A stretch of DNA of 64,000 bases from Gloeopeniophorella convolvens (lineage: Eukaryota; Basidiomycota; Agaricomycetes; Russulales): contig WTXD01000055.1 in assembly GCA_022496205.1 (NCBI GenBank), positions 1 through 64,000 on the forward strand, in the 5' to 3' direction. The translations under genes were made by a program, and so were the position numbers. The notes below the pieces were generated by a model that was given only the letters and a program-made list of their open reading frames with translations, ran no database searches and was not told the DNA's origin. Below are positions 11,620 through 23,772 of this stretch, one piece after another; position 1 is the first letter of the stretch, and each line of letters begins with the position of its first letter.

Positions 11620-13484
11620 GTCGAACGTTCTAAACCCCATTGAAACCCTCGCCAACCCTTCGCGGAAAGTTCGAAACGTCCTCCGGGGGTCAGGTGCGCC
11701 AGCCAATCGGTCGTCTGCAAGGAACTGCTCTCCCGGCCTAGCACACCCATTCTCATGCTCCAAATACTTGCGATGTATGCGCCTCGCCTCCTACTTGTGC
11801 TCCCGGGCGACCTGCAAGCCTTCCGGAGGGACGGGCCGAGGGCGCTTCAGCTCTCCAGTGTTCAATGTCCCCGATCCTGCAGACCTCGTGGGCGACGCAT
11901 CATTACTCTGAGGTCGCATTCTCCTTTGCGCATGATCGTATCCCTGGCGCCTGTTCTCCTAGATGAACTCCGGTGTTTCTGACACCGAACGCCTTCTTTG
12001 TGCTGATCGGCGCACTCCTACACCCTGATATGGCTCACCAGGTATGTACTACCTCATACACATGTCCGGCGTCCCACTACTGATCTCGTCCGACGATTCC
12101 CACGGTCACAGACGCATTTCAAATGGCCGTTGTCCTACTCCGCGCATGCCTGGCTCAAGGTATCTCGATTGCTGTCGCCTGGTCCTTACAGCCAAAAGCA
12201 AAGCGTCGGACTCCTTGCTAACGTCCAGCTGGGAAACGATTGCTGTTGGTAGGTCACCCCACGCAGGAGTTCTATAGGAACACGGCGACAGGACTCATGA
12301 TAAGGTCACAGGCGCTCGCGAGTCATCTAATTATGGATTCGAATCGCCGCTCGCCGGTGGGCCGCGCCCTCATCGACATCAGGTGCTCAAACATGCCGTC
12401 TGAATGACTACATATACTTCCGCATCTACGCTGAGGAACGTCCAGTGACCCCTCCAACTTCCCAGCAGCCATGGCCCACTGGTCGCATAGTAATTCCCAA
12501 CATCTAGGGCCCCATCCCGGGGGTTTCGTCGACCCGTCGCAAGACTCCCGATCGTATCGTTACCCAGGCGATCCGGCGCCAACGCAGGGGTATGCGCAAT
12601 CACGTGAGTTTGCACGCCTCTGATCTATGCCAGTGTCGTGAACTCTGCCTGCTGGTAGCGCCGGCCTCATATCCCTCAGATATTCAGTCTCAATACCCCG
12701 GGCAGCCAGCCGCTTGGTCTAGCCACCAGCCTCCGGCTCCGCAGCCGACCGGGCTTCCCTCATACGCGCATGTGGCACATGTTCCTAGCCCACCGATCGT
12801 TCAGCGAGCCAACACAATGCCTGAACCTCATCATCAACAAAGCAGTTTCCAGACATCGTACCACTACGCGTCAGCACCGAACGTGACGCATTCGACTACG
12901 CGTTCGGGGGCTGCGCAATACACCAACCAGCCACTATCCAGCGTTCCAGAGCATATGGACGATCGTGCGTGTAACGTCTCTCCAAAGAGACAACGATTAT
13001 CATTAAAGTTGTCACAACAGAGTCAGGGTCGGACGTACCTGATCGGGAAGCACGCTACAAGAGCCCCCCAAGCGCGCCATTGGCCGGAAAGCGTGAGTAA
13101 CACTTCTCGGCGTGTGGGATCGGCAGCGTAGGCTCAATCTGATTCGCAGGGCGTAAGCATACAAAGCCGGTGCCACAGCCGCAGACGACCATACCGATGC
13201 CGTGCCGGCTCAGTCAGTGGGAGCCATGTGGGTGGAGCGTGGGCAGTGAGGTATGCAGTGGATTCTGCAGCAACCAGCATATGGAGTGAGTAAATCGTAT
13301 TCCTTGCACCAGTGGAGAACAGTAGTGATTGATGTCGTGCAGGAGGGCTCTGTCGGAGCACTACGTCGCCAAGTGCGCGGGTTGCAGTAAGGCATCCCGT
13401 GAGTCAAGTGCATACTGCAGCGCCGAATGCCAGCACAAGATGACCAAAAAATCGAGTCTGTTCTCACGATTTACGGGACATTGA
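11620..13484 (+). repeat. segmental duplicate, copy 2 (upstream segment plus PYC gene 3)
   Basis: This is the second copy of the unit at 8990-10976, offset by about 2.6 kb in the same orientation. Similar blocks include the 11800-11900 tract matching 9270-9370 and the near-identical first exon of the gene. Divergence is visible as substitutions and small indels, so the duplication is not recent. Confidence 0.7.
12471..13484 (+). CDS. PYC family protein 3
   Basis: Exons 12471-12603, 12659-12964, 13021-13092, 13150-13285 and 13343-13484 total 789 nt, 262 residues. Exon 1 has the same length (133 nt) as in PYC gene 2 and starts MAHWSHSNSQ. The middle is Pro/Gln/His-rich, with QPTGLPSYAHV and a MPEPHHQQ stretch. 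Exon 3 encodes RYKSPPSAPLAGK. Module 1 is C-x7-C-x12-C-x3-H with an extra internal Cys. Module 2 is C-x2-C-x10-C-x3-C (KCAGC ... YCSAEC). It ends in a Lys/Ser-rich tail. Phases are identical to its paralogues. The frame is intact despite strong sequence drift, which points to selection on the protein. It is convergent with the DUF6535 gene that ends at 13966. Confidence 0.78.
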
Positions 13485-13965
13485 TTGCGGGGAGACCATG
13501 TCCGGTGCAGCGATTGTCTGGGGTCACCTGGAATCTACCTACAGGGGCGTGGGAGCACTTCGGGGCCTTCAGCGTACGGAGGATGGAGGATGGATGATGG
13601 AGGATGTGATCAACTTGATGATCAGGATGCGTTTTCGGTGCTCTAGTGTATGATCCTCTTTCTTCCAATACGACGTCTTACGAAGACGAGATAGACTGCT
13701 TAACGAGTGTTTGACGATCGCGCGTTCCGCGACTGAGGATCAGACAACCGGCGTATGTATGCGCATCTCGGAGATGTCTCCGCGAATGTTTGAGGTAGCG
13801 CACTCATACTATTACGTACACAAGGCCAGATTAACATACATAACTAGCGTACAGTGCAGCAATAGGTCCCCAGCGCCGGGCTGCATTAACACGTTAAGCC
13901 TCAGTATCACACCAACCACCCAGAGATCAGCAAGCTGCTGTGCCATGTCCCGCGCTCGTACTGCT

Positions 13966-16267
13966 TCACGTTTGGTCGTACGGAAGCTTCGGCACCACCG
14001 ACGTCATTTGCAGGTCGTTCGAAGTTTTGCTATCATCAGGGATTTTGTAGTCATCTGAATCAAGGGAAGCGCCGGTAAGGGGCCGCGGGGAGAAGGCCGA
14101 TAAAGGGCTCCGCTGGGGTAATGAAGACTTCGACGCCGAGCCTTGCTGGAAGATGGAATTCCGTGGCGACGCGAAGATGCGCTTTGTTGCAGCTGTGGGA
14201 GACGTGGCCACGACAGTGCTGGTGCTGCTCAGCGCGGTCTCACTTCTTGGAGGCGCCGGGAATCGAGCTGGTAGACTGTCGAGGACTTCGAGCAGCTTTG
14301 CAATGTTCCCTGAGAGAACCGTAGACACCCCAGGAACGCCGGCTTTGGCGCGGAGCGCGTCCCGCTCTCCATCAAACAATACGTGCAACTCCTCTGCGGC
14401 CTCGCCATAGTGGAGTTTCTGGGACGCAACCTTCACCGCGAGGATGATGAGCTCGATGTCTTCTAGATTGGAAATTTCGTCAGGAATCATCTCCTGGACG
14501 AAGTAGATGATGTTCGCGAGGAGGAAATTGTGCTCGGAGGTCTTGGAGCGCAAGTACTTGTAAAAGTTGGGATCAGCGTCGGTCTTGGGGAGGTCTCTGT
14601 TGGGATAGCGCCCGCGCTCGCGCTCAATCCGAGAGGCGATTACAGGGATGAAGGCCCGCGCACCGAGCGATTTGAGATCGGTTCTGACACGCTTGCCTTT
14701 CAGCGGGCCTATAAAGTCCTGAGCGAGCTTCCACGAGTGTTCAGAAGCAAGGAGCGCTCTGTAAGCCCGCCTCAACGTATCAGAGTCGTCCTTGTCCGCG
14801 CGCCGCAGGACGCCCAGCATGGCCCCCGGGTACTCGTACATTGCCCGTAGGCAGAGGTCTTTTCGCCGATCCCGCACGCCAGGGGGCAACACCTTGGAGT
14901 CGGTTAACGTGCCGGGGTCCTCTGAGCGGATATAAAGATATGAGATGTCGCGTCCGAGGTCGGGGTGGAGCTCGCTCATGCTGACGGCCTTTTCGATCAC
15001 ATTGGCAGGGCTCCGGACGAACTTGGACTTGACCCAGTGGATAATGCCGCGAGAAAACTGCTCCAGCTCGTGTTCCTCATCGACCGTGTCTAGGGTCCAT
15101 GCCAAGGCACGTGCATCTAATTCCGGGCTGACATCCTTATGCAACGCCGCCGCCTCAGCAGCCTTGACGAGGCTGGTAGGCACGGCGAGTTTTGATAGTC
15201 CTTTGAGCCAGATTGTGACACCCCTTAGAGTTGAAGCCTTCGCGTCATTGGGCGCGCTGACGGGAAGCTCCTTGTCTTTCTTTTTGTCGAGGCGCTCCAC
15301 GGCGCGCTTGGCAGCGTAGCGCACTGCAGACGTGAGCATGCGACGGAGCCTCCAAACGAGCGGAGAAAGCGGGGTTTGATATGGACAGTCGAGGTATATC
15401 GATGGCAATACCGTGGCGGCGGTGTACAAGAGCGCACACGCGACAGTCGTCGCGAGGGTGGCGTATGCGATGCTTTGGTTGACGCCGAAAAGGAAGATGA
15501 CGAGGCCGGCCAGGAAAAGGAATACGGAAAGATGGATGAGAGTCGGGATCGCCTCAACCGCGAGAGCGAATCGGAAGCGTTCCACGCCCACAGCATAAAA
15601 CGTGCGGACGCGTGCGCGTTTGTGGATAGAGCATCGCGGTTGCGTGATGCGAGCATACCGGCGAGCCCATTGCTGCAATAGGGTGGCGAGCAAGGCACAG
15701 AACAGGCTGATGATGAAGCTCATGTACCAAAACGCGTTGACCCATAATGCCGCGTTGGATGGATGGAAAGCAGCTTGGGAGGGGATAGTGGATGGAATGG
15801 AGATGTGCGATCCGTTGGAGATGCCAGCAAGTTGTTGTGAGATCTGGGAGAGCAAAACGATGGTCCCATCCCCCGTATCCGGCTGCAGGTATTTGTAGCT
15901 GTCGACCAAGAACGTCGCGAGGGACGCGGCGAACAGCCCGGTCTAGCGGCAACATCGTGCCATTAGTTACTGTTTGTGTAAACTGGGGGTAGCGAAAAGG
16001 AACACGCACAAAGACAAGTACACCATCCGCGCCTCCTTTCCAGTCTTGAACTTGATCCTTGTCGAAGCCTTCAACTCGCGACAGGTACATGGAGTAGAGC
16101 ATGCTTGATGAGTCCGTGAACTCGTCTGGCAGATCCAAGTGGGTCTCTGGCCCAGGACTTTTGGAATATGAGGAGAATGTTTTGGACATATCAGAGTCGC
16201 GGATCCACAGCAGGGAACGATTGTGGTGAGTGGAGAAGAAGTCGGGATTCAAGAAGACTGGACCCAC
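13966..16267 (-). CDS. DUF6535 domain membrane protein 1
   Basis: Two exons on the minus strand, 16267-16010 and 15942-13966, give 2235 nt and 744 residues; a start at 16189 (MSKTFSS) is equally plausible. The N-terminal block ends WKGGADGVLVF at the intron, then continues TGLFAASLATFLVDSYK, the usual beginning of DUF6535. Further hydrophobic segments include an ALLATLLQQWARRY helix end and two later helices, about four membrane spans in all. The long remainder is soluble and Ala/Glu/Arg-rich with a Ser/Pro-rich tail. DUF6535 is a basidiomycete-expanded family of unknown function. The gene converges on PYC gene 3. Confidence 0.85.
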
Positions 16268-17699
16268 CCAGCGAACGCGGTCATATATGTTTGCGGGCTT
16301 GTATCAACGGGCCTGGACGTCTGCAGGTTGTGCATGCGCAACGCGAGCGGCGCCGTGGGCCATCGAAAGCCTTTTGTCCTTGTTCCCGAAGAAAGACAAA
16401 AAAAGTTCGACGTTCGACGCTCGCGTAACTGTGACTACTGCTGAACTTTCGATTGGCGCCGCGCCGCAACTGCGCTTGCTCGGATATAGCCGAAGTTCAT
16501 CATATGACACATATGGATCCAAGTTGGTCCAAGCTTGTTGTTGTAGAACGAGGCGGACATTGTGTATACCACTACACGCTGTCACTCCCATGGTAACTGT
16601 CCACTCGTGTGCCCATTGCTTTTGTATTTTCGACAGGGAGTTCTGACAATAGCAACCCCGATTGATCCCAGACTCGCAGCAAAGAGTGGGGCGTGCCATG
16701 TCTGACCGACAAGCCCTACCATCCACTAATGCATAGCTTTCACCGCCGGCTGGGCTGTGGGTCACTTTGTCCATCCCTTCAGCTGGCCGCAACCTTTACA
16801 TTCCCCGCAGCCTCATCCGCTGATCGTGGAACATCGTCGCCCTCATGTGCCAGCGCAAGACGTACCCAATACCTAGAGCCAGCCTCAGCCCGCTTGCAGG
16901 ATCCAAATGGATCGGAGCGACAGAATAGGTGACCGCAAGTGTCGACGGAAGGGACATTCGAAGGAAATCCGGGAGGCATGCGACGGGCGATGACTAATGT
17001 TCACGCAAAATCTATTACGGAAGATCATCAGCGTTCACGATGCGTGAATCGCATTGCAGACGCGAAATTTATCCCCGTGAACCGACATACCCACCCGCTA
17101 GGGCGCTGCGCCAGAAGTTAGAACAGCCTCGCGGGGGAAAGGACCCTTGCACGTGCCACATAATCTCGATAGACACCCCTTGCATGTTCCATCTCTCAGC
17201 CACCCTTGATCCTCACGCCCCCATGGCGGCACATAGTCTATGCCGCGTGTCTCCCAGCAGGGTGCGAGGGAACGAAAGACCCAAGATGGACAATCATCCA
17301 CATCCAATGATGAGCCAAGTCAAAGCTGAGTCTGAAATTTCTCAGATATTCTGCTAGGAAACTCCGAGGAGGATACGTGCGTACCACGCCCATAGCTTCT
17401 ATGGTGTTTGGAATGGTTGTTCATGAGACCATACACCCGGAGAGCTCGAGGTAGGGATGTAGGCTCGATGCTGGCAGATGCTAAGCTGCGGCCAACGTGG
17501 CTGTGCCACCGGACTGTCGGACTTGAATTGTAGTCGGCAAGGACCGGTTCGAGCTGGGGCTTGAGTCGAGTCGAGTCGAACTCGTTTGGCAACAGCCTTT
17601 GCCATACACTCAGAGCAGAGCTCTTCCCAGAGCTGGTGTCACGATGTCCCACTCGATCTCTTCATCAGAAGGTTATAACGGCATGTGTATACTCACGCT
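16268..17699. other. unassigned stretch
   Basis: Several open frames occur on both strands but none shows a recognisable motif or consistent exon chain. A plus-strand tract around 16780-16880 encodes a Pro/His-rich run that could be a relic of a low-complexity exon. A pentanucleotide repeat (GAGTC) runs at about 17563-17580. Confidence 0.3.
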
Positions 17700-19663
17700 T
17701 CGGCGTGTTTCGGGTTGGTTTCGGGGCTATTCACGGAAATCGCGGAACGCCTCCCGGGGGTCAGGTGCGCCAGCTTATCGGCAGCTTCTTCCTGAACATC
17801 ATGCATCTCCTCATCGGAGTGCCTCGCATTGAAGTCACCCGGTGCTGCTTGCGTGTGAGTATCCAACATCCAACCTTCAACTGGCTCGGACATGCGTGGC
17901 GTCGTCCTCACATTCTCACCCGACACAGCCATTCGTCCAAGCGCCCTGCACGCCCCGCCCATACGTCTTAGACCCGAGAACCAGGGAGCTCTCCTTCTGA
18001 TCCATCCCCGACTCCGTGGATCCCGGAATCACTCCACGTCGAACCTGTATCTTCTTCGACGTGGAAAGCCGGCATAGAGCCCGACGGGTCTTTCAGAACC
18101 TGACGACGCCGTAGGCCCCGCTGCAATTATGTTGTGCCATCTCTGTGTGGCTATGTGGTTTCTGATGTTCCTTGCGTCAATTGCTCTTTTATTGATGACT
18201 CGCATGATATCAGATGCTTTCTACACGACGGACGTCCTCTGTGCGACTCAGGGAGTATGCAAAACGACTGAAATGACAAGACCCTGGCGTTAGGCGACGT
18301 CGGCTGTACCGGGCTTCGAGTGTTTCAGACCGCGGCATGAGGTACGGGCAAGTCTGGCGACGTCTTGCTGTTGTTAGCATACGTTTACTTGGGCATATCT
18401 CTGCACGAGCAGGCCATGACATGATAAGGTTCTCAGACGTCGCACGGCGTCTATCGACGTATTTCGAATCGCCATTCATGCGCCTTGTCCCTATCATGTG
18501 CTCGTGTACGCATGTCTCCCTACAAATACCGGCCTCGCTGCGAGAAGTCCCCCGGCTCCCGCTTCCGGCGGCCATGGCGTACCCGTACGGTGCTTCAGAA
18601 CATGGGCCGCAGGAGCCTTATCCCGGAGGTTTCATCGATCCATCGGTCTTGCAAGATGGACAGGGATACTACTATCCTGGCGATTCCGGACCGGCGCCAG
18701 ATTACTACCCACCACAGGGTGAGTCCCCAAGCCTTCATCTGCGCCATCCGCGCCAATACCCTGAAGCTCCCACAGCGACAGCTCCGACTCCTCATTACTA
18801 TGCCCCAGCGCACCGCTCACGTTATACAACACCGCCGACTAGCTCCTCCACTCTCGCATTCCCTGATGCGCGACCGACAGGCGTTGCCTCTTATGCACAC
18901 ACAACCGGCCCACCAGGAAGCATACATCGTAGCAACACGATGCCCATGCCCGAGGGCCAGAGCAGCTTGTATGAATCGTACGGCGGGCCGTCGGCGCCGA
19001 ACATGACACAGTCAATGTCTTACTCGGGAGGACAAAGCACGCCACAATACTCTGACGGGCCCTTGTATAGCGTCCCGGAGACAATGGAAAATGGTAAGTG
19101 TGCCTCGTCAGAATATAGATGTTAACGCTGACGGCCGGGCGTTGCGACGCGGTAGGCGAAGAACTGGATGCATCTTCTTTCCACGACGTCTTACATCACA
19201 AGGGGCCCCCAACTCGACCTACAATTGGGAGGGCCAACCCCGTAGCTGGGAAAGCTAGTAAGTATCACTTTCGGTGGGTCCCCATACCGAAGCTAGATGA
19301 TTTCTGGGGTCCACTGCAGAGCCCCATAAGCATATCGTCGCAGTCTTCGGTGCCTCGAGCACCATGCAGGCTTGGGCCAGAGATATGCCAAGCGCAAGTC
19401 CCCTCCGACAGTGTGAAGCGATTTTACGGTTTCTGCAGCACCCAGCACTTAGAGTCAGCTTTTACTTTTGTTCCAATGCAGATCATGGAATAGTGACATA
19501 TGGCATACTACATAGGCAGGCTAAGCTTAACAACCTGATACCCTTGTGTCCGGGATGCAATTCTGGGTATTCTCGTCAAGACAACGCCTACTGCGATGAC
19601 GAATGCGAGCGCAAGAGCACCAGGAAATCGAGTAGGCTGTTTAGACCGTTTGGAAAGCGGTGA
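17700..19663 (+). repeat. segmental duplicate, copy 3 (upstream segment plus PYC gene 4)
   Basis: This third member of the repeated unit is the most diverged. It shares the CGGGGGTCAGGTGCGCCAG tract near 17756 and the gene beginning at 18574, about 810 bp downstream, comparable to 780-900 bp in the other two copies. It lies about 4 kb from copy 2 with a DUF6535 gene between them. Confidence 0.55.
18574..19663 (+). CDS. PYC family protein 4
   Basis: Exons 18574-18718, 18776-19093, 19156-19257, 19297-19453 and 19516-19663 total 870 nt, 289 residues. The N-terminus is Tyr/Pro/Gly-rich, including EPYPGGFIDPS and a YYYPGD run. Exon 2 ends SVPETMENG. Exon 3 carries HHKGPP. Module 1 is C-x6-C-x15-C-x3-H (CRLGPEIC ... 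FCSTQH). Module 2 is C-x2-C-x11-C-x3-C (CPGC ... YCDDEC), followed by a Lys/Arg/Ser tail. Intron 3 as modelled is only 39 nt, because the longer alternatives break the frame leading to module 1. If that intron is wrong the gene may carry a frameshift. A DUF6535 gene follows downstream in the same orientation. Confidence 0.72.
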
Positions 19664-20226
19664 CTCGTGACTCAACACCACGATAAGCATTGGGTACTGC
19701 AGGAGATCATGCGCGGAGGCGCTGAATGGGATAAGACAAACTCATATTTACTGGACAACTATCGATATCTCTGATTTTCCGGTGCACGTGTCAGAGCAAC
19801 GAGACTATTCCCGCTGATCGTGGGATGATGATTGCTCACGGTGAAGGAGAAGAGGGAGTCTGGATATCTCAAGTTCGAGTTGAGTGCTACCCTGAGCGTG
19901 CCACCAGCTGCCACCAAGCCCGAAGTCTCAGCTTGCGACGTGGCGGCCCGAGGTCCGGACCGGCCCGAATTGACAGCAAAGCAGTCGCTGCTATCGTTGC
20001 TCGCTCTGCAATCAAACGTCAGTCATGTACCAGAGCATCGAACAAGGCCGAGCTCAAAATGCTGATGCGTCTCAAGCATTGGGACAAGGAACGATGAGTA
20101 GGAAATTATACATCCACGTATTTTCGTCTTTGTCATGTGTGCACACGTCCAGACCTTCCGGTCATGGCTCCTCCGAGTTGGCAGGGATCGCCACGTGACC
20201 GCCGCCGTCGCACCCGTACGGCACTT

Positions 20227-22396
20227 TGCCCGCCCAGCAGTCCAACTGGAATGGATCAAACCTCGAACAATCAAGCTTTACCGATGGATCAGGAACTTTG
20301 TTCTCTATGTACATAGCAAGAGCCGCAGAAGAAGATATCAAAATGACAGAGGGATGGAAAGGCGACGCTGATGGGATTCTTGTGTTCGTACGTCACCGAG
20401 AGTATAGTTTCTTCATCAGGGAGATCATTAACTCGGACTCCGCCTCGTTACAAAGACGGGCCTCTTCTCTGCGACTGTCGCAACATTCCTAGTGGGATCT
20501 TATCAGAACCTTCAACCCACCCCTCAAGATATCTCTGCTTTTCATATCGCAAACATGTATAGGTTACTGGCGGATCCCAACGCAACCTCCGTACCTAACC
20601 ATTTCGCCCTTGCAACCTCTGTGCCCGCCACTTCTCCTAAGGCGTCTGTTATCTGGATCAATATCCTGTGGTCATTGAGCCTGCTCATCAGCCTTTCGTG
20701 TGCGCTGCTTGCGACATTACTGCAGCGTTGGGCTCGTCATTATCTTCAAGTGACGCAGAGACAATACAGCCCTCACAAGCGAGCGCGGATCCGCGCTTAC
20801 TTCGCTGAAGGCGTGGACAGTCTGCGCCTCCCTTGGGTCGTCGAAGCATTACCTGCGCTCCTCCATGTCTCCGTGTTCCTCTTCTTTGCGGGTCTTGTCG
20901 TATTCGTGGCCAGCCTCAACCACCTTGTTTTCGCATCCGTGGCGCTCTGCATTTCTGCCTGTATATGTCAATATCTATGCATCACAGCCATGCCCCTCGT
21001 TCGCCACGACAGTCCGTATCACACCCCACTTTCCCCATTCTTCTGGTCCTGCTGTGCCGGCGTTTCCTGGATGGCTCTTAGGTTCGCTGAGAACGTCGCT
21101 TATTCCTTACACCTCAGAGACCTCTTGGGCGGAGAAAAATGGCTATCCATAGATCGTTTGAAACGGCATTTTCGCGGCCGGTTCTTCCATGGGATGGTCA
21201 AGAGCGCCGAAGAAACTGCCCGGGCGCTGCCTCCCTCCATCGATACCCGAGCGCTATTCTGGACGTGGGAGGCCATAGATGAAGACGACGAGCTGGAACG
21301 GTTCTTCGCAGGTATCCCTAGCTTCTGCACGTCAAGCCGATTACAGAAACCAAGGGAGGTACTCGTGGGACAAAACGCAGCAAAACTTTCCGCAGCAATC
21401 GCCGACTTAATGGCTCGCACGATGTCGTCCGCCGCGCTTTCCGGACCTGACAAGCAGAAACGGATCACGGTCTGTCTGCAAGCCCTCAGCGCCGTCCCCA
21501 TTCTAACAGAGAATGTCCTGTACAACGCGCTCGTTGGAGTTTGGCCCTCTTTTTGGAGCTCCATTGATTTTTGCCTGTTCGCGGAAGCGCACAGCAGAGA
21601 CGTCAACCAGAGTATCGCCTTCCACGCGCAATGTGTGGTCGCCATCGCCATGGCCAACATACGACATCGCGACGAACGTTGGCGTCACCTTGCCATGCGC
21701 CAGTTAGACACACCAGAGACCGTCTTCCAGAACTACCTGGCGCATGGTGAAACCATACTCCTCGCGAACCTGATTCGCGGCATCAATATGTCCCTCGCCT
21801 CACCTAGAGCCCTGTTGGAGTCCACCCTGAGCGCGGTGTGCACATTCCAGGCAAAAGATGCATTGCCAGAGGTTCAAGCTGAATTTTGCACTCTCTGGAA
21901 CCAAGCCGCGCGGACGATGCATGACAAAAACCTTCCTCAAGACGCCAGGAGCTATGCACAGCTGATTTTACGGGGCGTTCGCGGCGTCTATCTCGCATCG
22001 CACCAGGGTATGGCAGGCACGTCGCCAACCGCGTTTACCACGACGACTAGTATCTTGGACCCGATCCTTTGGCAAACGTCCTCATACCCAACGTGCCATT
22101 CGCCAGCCCATCGTCACCCATCACCGCCAAGCGCGAGTTGTGAAGTCGGGTATGCAGCCGTCGCCACGGTTTCGAGTCATGCGGTGGAAGCCCGACTAAT
22201 GCCGATTCCACCTACCCTACCAACTGACGGTCTCAACTCCACATCCGGCGTCGTAGAAACCACGCAACTGGGTGCCGTGACCAATGGCGCTCTATCACCT
22301 ATGACATCCTCGCTAATGAAAGTGGCAATTGTCAGCGAATCCTCTCCGAGCACGAGCGCGACCAGCGCCCAGGGTGGAGTACTACCAAACCTGTGA
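20227..22396 (+). CDS. DUF6535 domain membrane protein 2 (5' end uncertain)
   Basis: A first coding block to 20388 ends WKGDADGILVF. A phase-0 intron (GTACGT at 20389 to an AAAG acceptor at 20460) joins it to the main exon, which begins TGLFSATVATFLVGSYQNL and is open to a stop at 22394-22396. The region matches DUF6535 protein 1 segment by segment, including the hydrophobic helices and a CALLATLLQRWARHY helix end. The tail is Ser/Thr/Pro-rich. The start codon was not fixed: the first block is open only from about 20199 and has no ATG, so a short upstream exon is likely. Membrane location is predicted; the role is unknown. Confidence 0.78.
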
Positions 22397-23772
22397 CACA
22401 CCTTTTCAGGTATACTTCAAGAAACACACTGCATAGCAACAGAGGTGACGTTGTTCTTTCTAAGGAAGGCGCGATAATCGGCTGACGTGGCCAGGCTATG
22501 TAGCAGAGAATCGTCCGCGCGTCTCACTTGATACCTGGCATAGAGCTGTCAGCAATTGTTCCGCTGAGGCTGGAAACGCCGTGAACCCGACTGAATCTGT
22601 AGTACGCAATACAAAACCCCGAATGCGCTCCAGTGGAGTGCTCGTGAGAGGACGTTGCCATGGCGCGGCGTTGGGCTCGCTCTCAATCATGGCAGTGCAC
22701 ATGCGCCTTCCCACCATTCCACCTTGCCTTTTTTCGGTCGACCCGTTCTACCGCTGTCGGCCCTCGGGACAGCATCTCGACCCGACCGGTTACTTCCTGG
22801 ACTGAAAAGACGCCGATTTCCTGGAGAATATCGAACATTCCGCGTCAGTTTCTTCTCGTCGCGGCGGCAATCTCTTGGTCTTGGCCTTCTCGTTCTCCCG
22901 ATCCCTTCAATTCTCACCACCTGACCGAGGCTGACAAACCCTTAAAATCACACAACACCTTACTCCGCCTCAATGTGGCTGCGGCTGCGCAGCGCCGTCG
23001 CGGAGCCCAATTCCCGTACTGTTCGGGTCGCCCTGGACACGGACCTTGGCCAAGTCGAATATAGCTCGGTGCCACCTCCAGATTTGCTTCAAGATCGGTG
23101 ATCAGGCGTTTCCGGAGATAGATGGGCTGCCTCCGCCCCGGGAGCAACGTAGCCGTTCCGGGCCCGAGCCTCTCAGAGTCCCAACCGGTCCCAACCTCAC
23201 TGCAGAGCAACCACCCCTACCCTCACAACCGCCTCGGAGCCCACCCTAGCCTAACGAAGAGACCCACCTTCCCTTATCGTGGTAACCTCAAGGATGGTAA
23301 GTTTCCATGACGCGACTGGCAACACAGATAGTTAATTTCCTCAACCAGGATCTCGTCATCAGCGCTAGCTCTCATAGCGTCCTCAACCTGTGACCGGTGA
23401 CCCGACGATTCCTCCTTCCGTGGGAACGCTTGTCATCCCGGCTGGAGTTTTAGTCATCGGCTAACTGGAAGCGGCGTGATATCGCCAGGGCTCACCTGGC
23501 CTGCAGACGAAAACCAGTACGGCCGCACGTGGCTGTCCGGCGTCTGAGGCTCCTGGTGCCACGCAAGCAATGCGGTACAGGCTCAAGGTCGCTTTCCAAC
23601 CAACTATCTGGCTTCGGACAACGTCCGATGATTCAGATTTCTCCGTGCATGGGCGCGTCACATGTCGCTGTAGTTGCCGGCTGTGGCTTTTGCCATCTCC
23701 CCCGCCCGCACAAGATAAAACGCCACCCCCCACCTGCTTGAACGGCCCTATTTTCCACCCATCTACTAGATC
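22397..23772. other. gene-poor stretch
   Basis: Overlapping open frames appear on both strands at 22580-23310 and 23460-23790, rich in Pro/Arg/Ser, with no conserved motif or convincing start. They look like by-products of GC-rich sequence. Confidence 0.35.

Noticed and set aside
14530..15681. Plus-strand open frames overlapping the DUF6535 gene
   Set aside because: They mirror the long minus-strand coding exon, lack motifs, and arise from its codon composition.
16693..17357. Possible further PYC family copy
   Set aside because: A Pro/His-rich run exists, but neither Cys module with correct spacing nor the conserved exon phases could be found.
23529..23741. Cys pair CGFC near the end of a short frame
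   Set aside because: Only one C-x2-C pair, no second pair and no exon context; not comparable with the PYC modules.
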